Position numbers and translations under genes: made by a program. A stretch of 5,701 nucleotides of DNA, taken from NCBI GenBank assembly GCA_945946715.1, contig CAMEWU010000147.1, forward strand, positions 1 through 5,701, given 5' to 3'. This stretch comes from an uncultured Clostridium sp. Its GTDB lineage: Bacteria; Bacillota; Clostridia; Lachnospirales; Lachnospiraceae. Each line of letters begins with the position of its first letter. Position 1 is the stretch's first letter. Positions 5,044-5,701 of this stretch are shown here, one piece after another. The notes below the pieces were generated by a model. That model ran no database searches. It was not told the origin of the DNA and worked only from the letters and a program-made list of their open reading frames with translations.

Positions 5044-5701
5044 TCATTTTTTTCTACGAATCAGCCAAACTCCTCCACTCAAGGATACAAGAGCTATACT
5101 CGCCATCCAAATAAGTGGTTCCTCATCTCCTGTTGGAACAGTTTCATGGACACTCTGCTTTTCTGTTGCAGTTCCTGATATACGTTCCGTCGTTGTTATT
5201 GGTTTTACTGTTTCCAAGATATATGAAGTGCTTTCTGAATGTTCCTCTGTGGCAGATATCTCTTCACTGCCGGATGTTTCTTCGCTGTTGGATGCCTCTT
5301 CGCTGCTGGATGCTTCTTCGCTGCTGGATGACTCTTCACTGCCGGATGACTCTTCACTGCCGGATGACTCCTCACTGCTGGATGCTTCTTCACTGCTGGA
5401 TGCTTCTTCACTGCTGGATGACTCTTCGCTGCCGGATGACTCCTCACTGCTGGATGACTCCTCACTGCTGGATGACTCCTCACTATCTGGTTCCACCGGT
5501 ATGATATTAATCGCACCGATTGGGTAAAAATGTGCTTCTGAATCTGTATATACAGACAATGCTATTACACAACCTTCATGTCTCCCACCAGTCAATTTCA
5601 CATCGGCATTCGGAGCCACCAACTGTCCATTCAGATTCACATAATTTACACTTTTTGCATGGGGAATATTCCATATCAGATTCAATCCATTAAGATAATA
5701 C
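5044..5701 (-). CDS. Wall-anchored surface protein, C-terminal part (choice-of-anchor-A type)
   Basis: The frame is open to the right edge, so the N-terminus and any signal peptide lie outside; an in-frame TTG at 5685 is not a real start. In fragment numbering (218 residues), LIWNIPHAKSVN (about 8-19), GQLVAPNADVKLTGG (about 25-39), a viAlS segment and EAHFYPIG fit the end of a choice-of-anchor-A (collagen-binding-like) domain, recognised by eye. Residues 73-150 are thirteen 6-residue SEExSx units, a flexible acidic Ser-Glu stalk. A Thr-rich spacer follows, then TVPTGD (187-192), a hydrophobic helix (196-214) and RRKK: a sortase sorting signal with Val-Pro-Thr-Gly in place of LPxTG. The protein is predicted to be exported and covalently attached to the wall, displaying an adhesive head. 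It is convergent with the regulator and unrelated to iron uptake as far as can be seen. Confidence 0.85.
   Translation of the reverse strand, partial: YYLNGLNLIWNIPHAKSVNYVNLNGQLVAPNADVKLTGGRHEGCVIALSVYTDSEAHFYPIGAINIIPVEPDSEESSSSEESSSSEESSGSEESSSSEEASSSEEASSSEESSGSEESSGSEESSSSEEASSSEEASNSEETSGSEEISATEEHSESTSYILETVKPITTTERISGTATEKQSVHETVPTGDEEPLIWMASIALVSLSGGVWLIRRKK
5251..5484 (-). repeat. 18-bp minisatellite encoding SEExSx units
   Basis: Thirteen tandem 18-base units, each encoding Ser-Glu-Glu-(Ser/Ala/Thr/Ile)-Ser-(Ser/Gly/Asn/Ala). Plus-strand units read like GCTGGATGACTCCTCACT. The two units nearest the head (5449-5484) are identical, as are 5377-5394 and 5395-5412. Units decay toward the C-terminus. 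The length is a multiple of three, so unit gain or loss keeps the frame. Confidence 0.95.

Noticed and set aside
5251..5484. Possible CRISPR-like array
   Set aside because: The 18-bp units are directly adjacent with no unique spacers, and they are coding.
5115..5527. Open frames in other phases across the Ser-Glu repeat, with His-Pro-Ala or Leu-Leu-Asp repeats
   Set aside because: An 18-bp repeat without stop codons is open in several frames at once. Only the minus-strand frame with the sorting signal and upstream domain makes a sensible protein.

Overview
The window looks like chromosomal DNA from an AT-rich, anaerobic, Gram-positive clostridium, most likely a gut Lachnospiraceae. That placement is an inference. 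It rests on clean AGGAG-type ribosome binding sites, sigma-A type promoters, a clostridial feoA-feoA-feoB iron operon, a ferredoxin/chemotaxis-type fusion gene start, and a cell-wall protein with a clostridial V-P-T-G-D type sorting signal. Nothing in it looks like a phage, transposon or CRISPR array.

Layout, left to right. (1) Positions 1-184, minus strand: the 5' end of a gene joining a single CxxCxxCxxxC ferredoxin motif almost directly to a methyl-accepting-chemotaxis-like helix; it runs off the left edge. (2) 185-476: a divergent intergenic region with a candidate promoter for the minus-strand gene. (3) 477-1622, plus strand: an ion-transporter superfamily (SLC13/ArsB/CitM-like) permease that ends 14 bases from the convergent end of feoB. 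(4) 1637-4478, minus strand: the ferrous iron uptake operon, promoter - feoA - feoA - operator-bearing gap - feoB. (5) 4498-5008, plus strand: a divergent short DtxR/MntR-family metal-dependent repressor with its own promoter and a strong palindromic terminator. (6) 5044-5701, minus strand: the C-terminal part of a wall-anchored surface protein with a choice-of-anchor-A type domain end, an 18-bp Ser-Glu minisatellite and a sorting signal.

The iron module forms a readable circuit. The DtxR-like protein has the Cys-x-x-Glu-His metal site typical of iron-sensing DtxR. The feoA promoter (TTGACA-17-TATACT) is overlaid by GTTAG-N6-CTAAC and by a 14-bp perfect palindrome. A second GTTAG-N6-CTAAC lies between feoA and feoB. 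The inference is that iron-loaded repressor shuts the operon at both points. FeoB itself carries a Cys/His-rich C-terminal tail.

The items most worth a second look are the truncated-looking ferredoxin/chemotaxis fusion, the duplicated operator inside the feo operon, the hybrid metal site of the repressor, and the length-variable repeat of the surface protein. No wholly new multi-gene system is evident.
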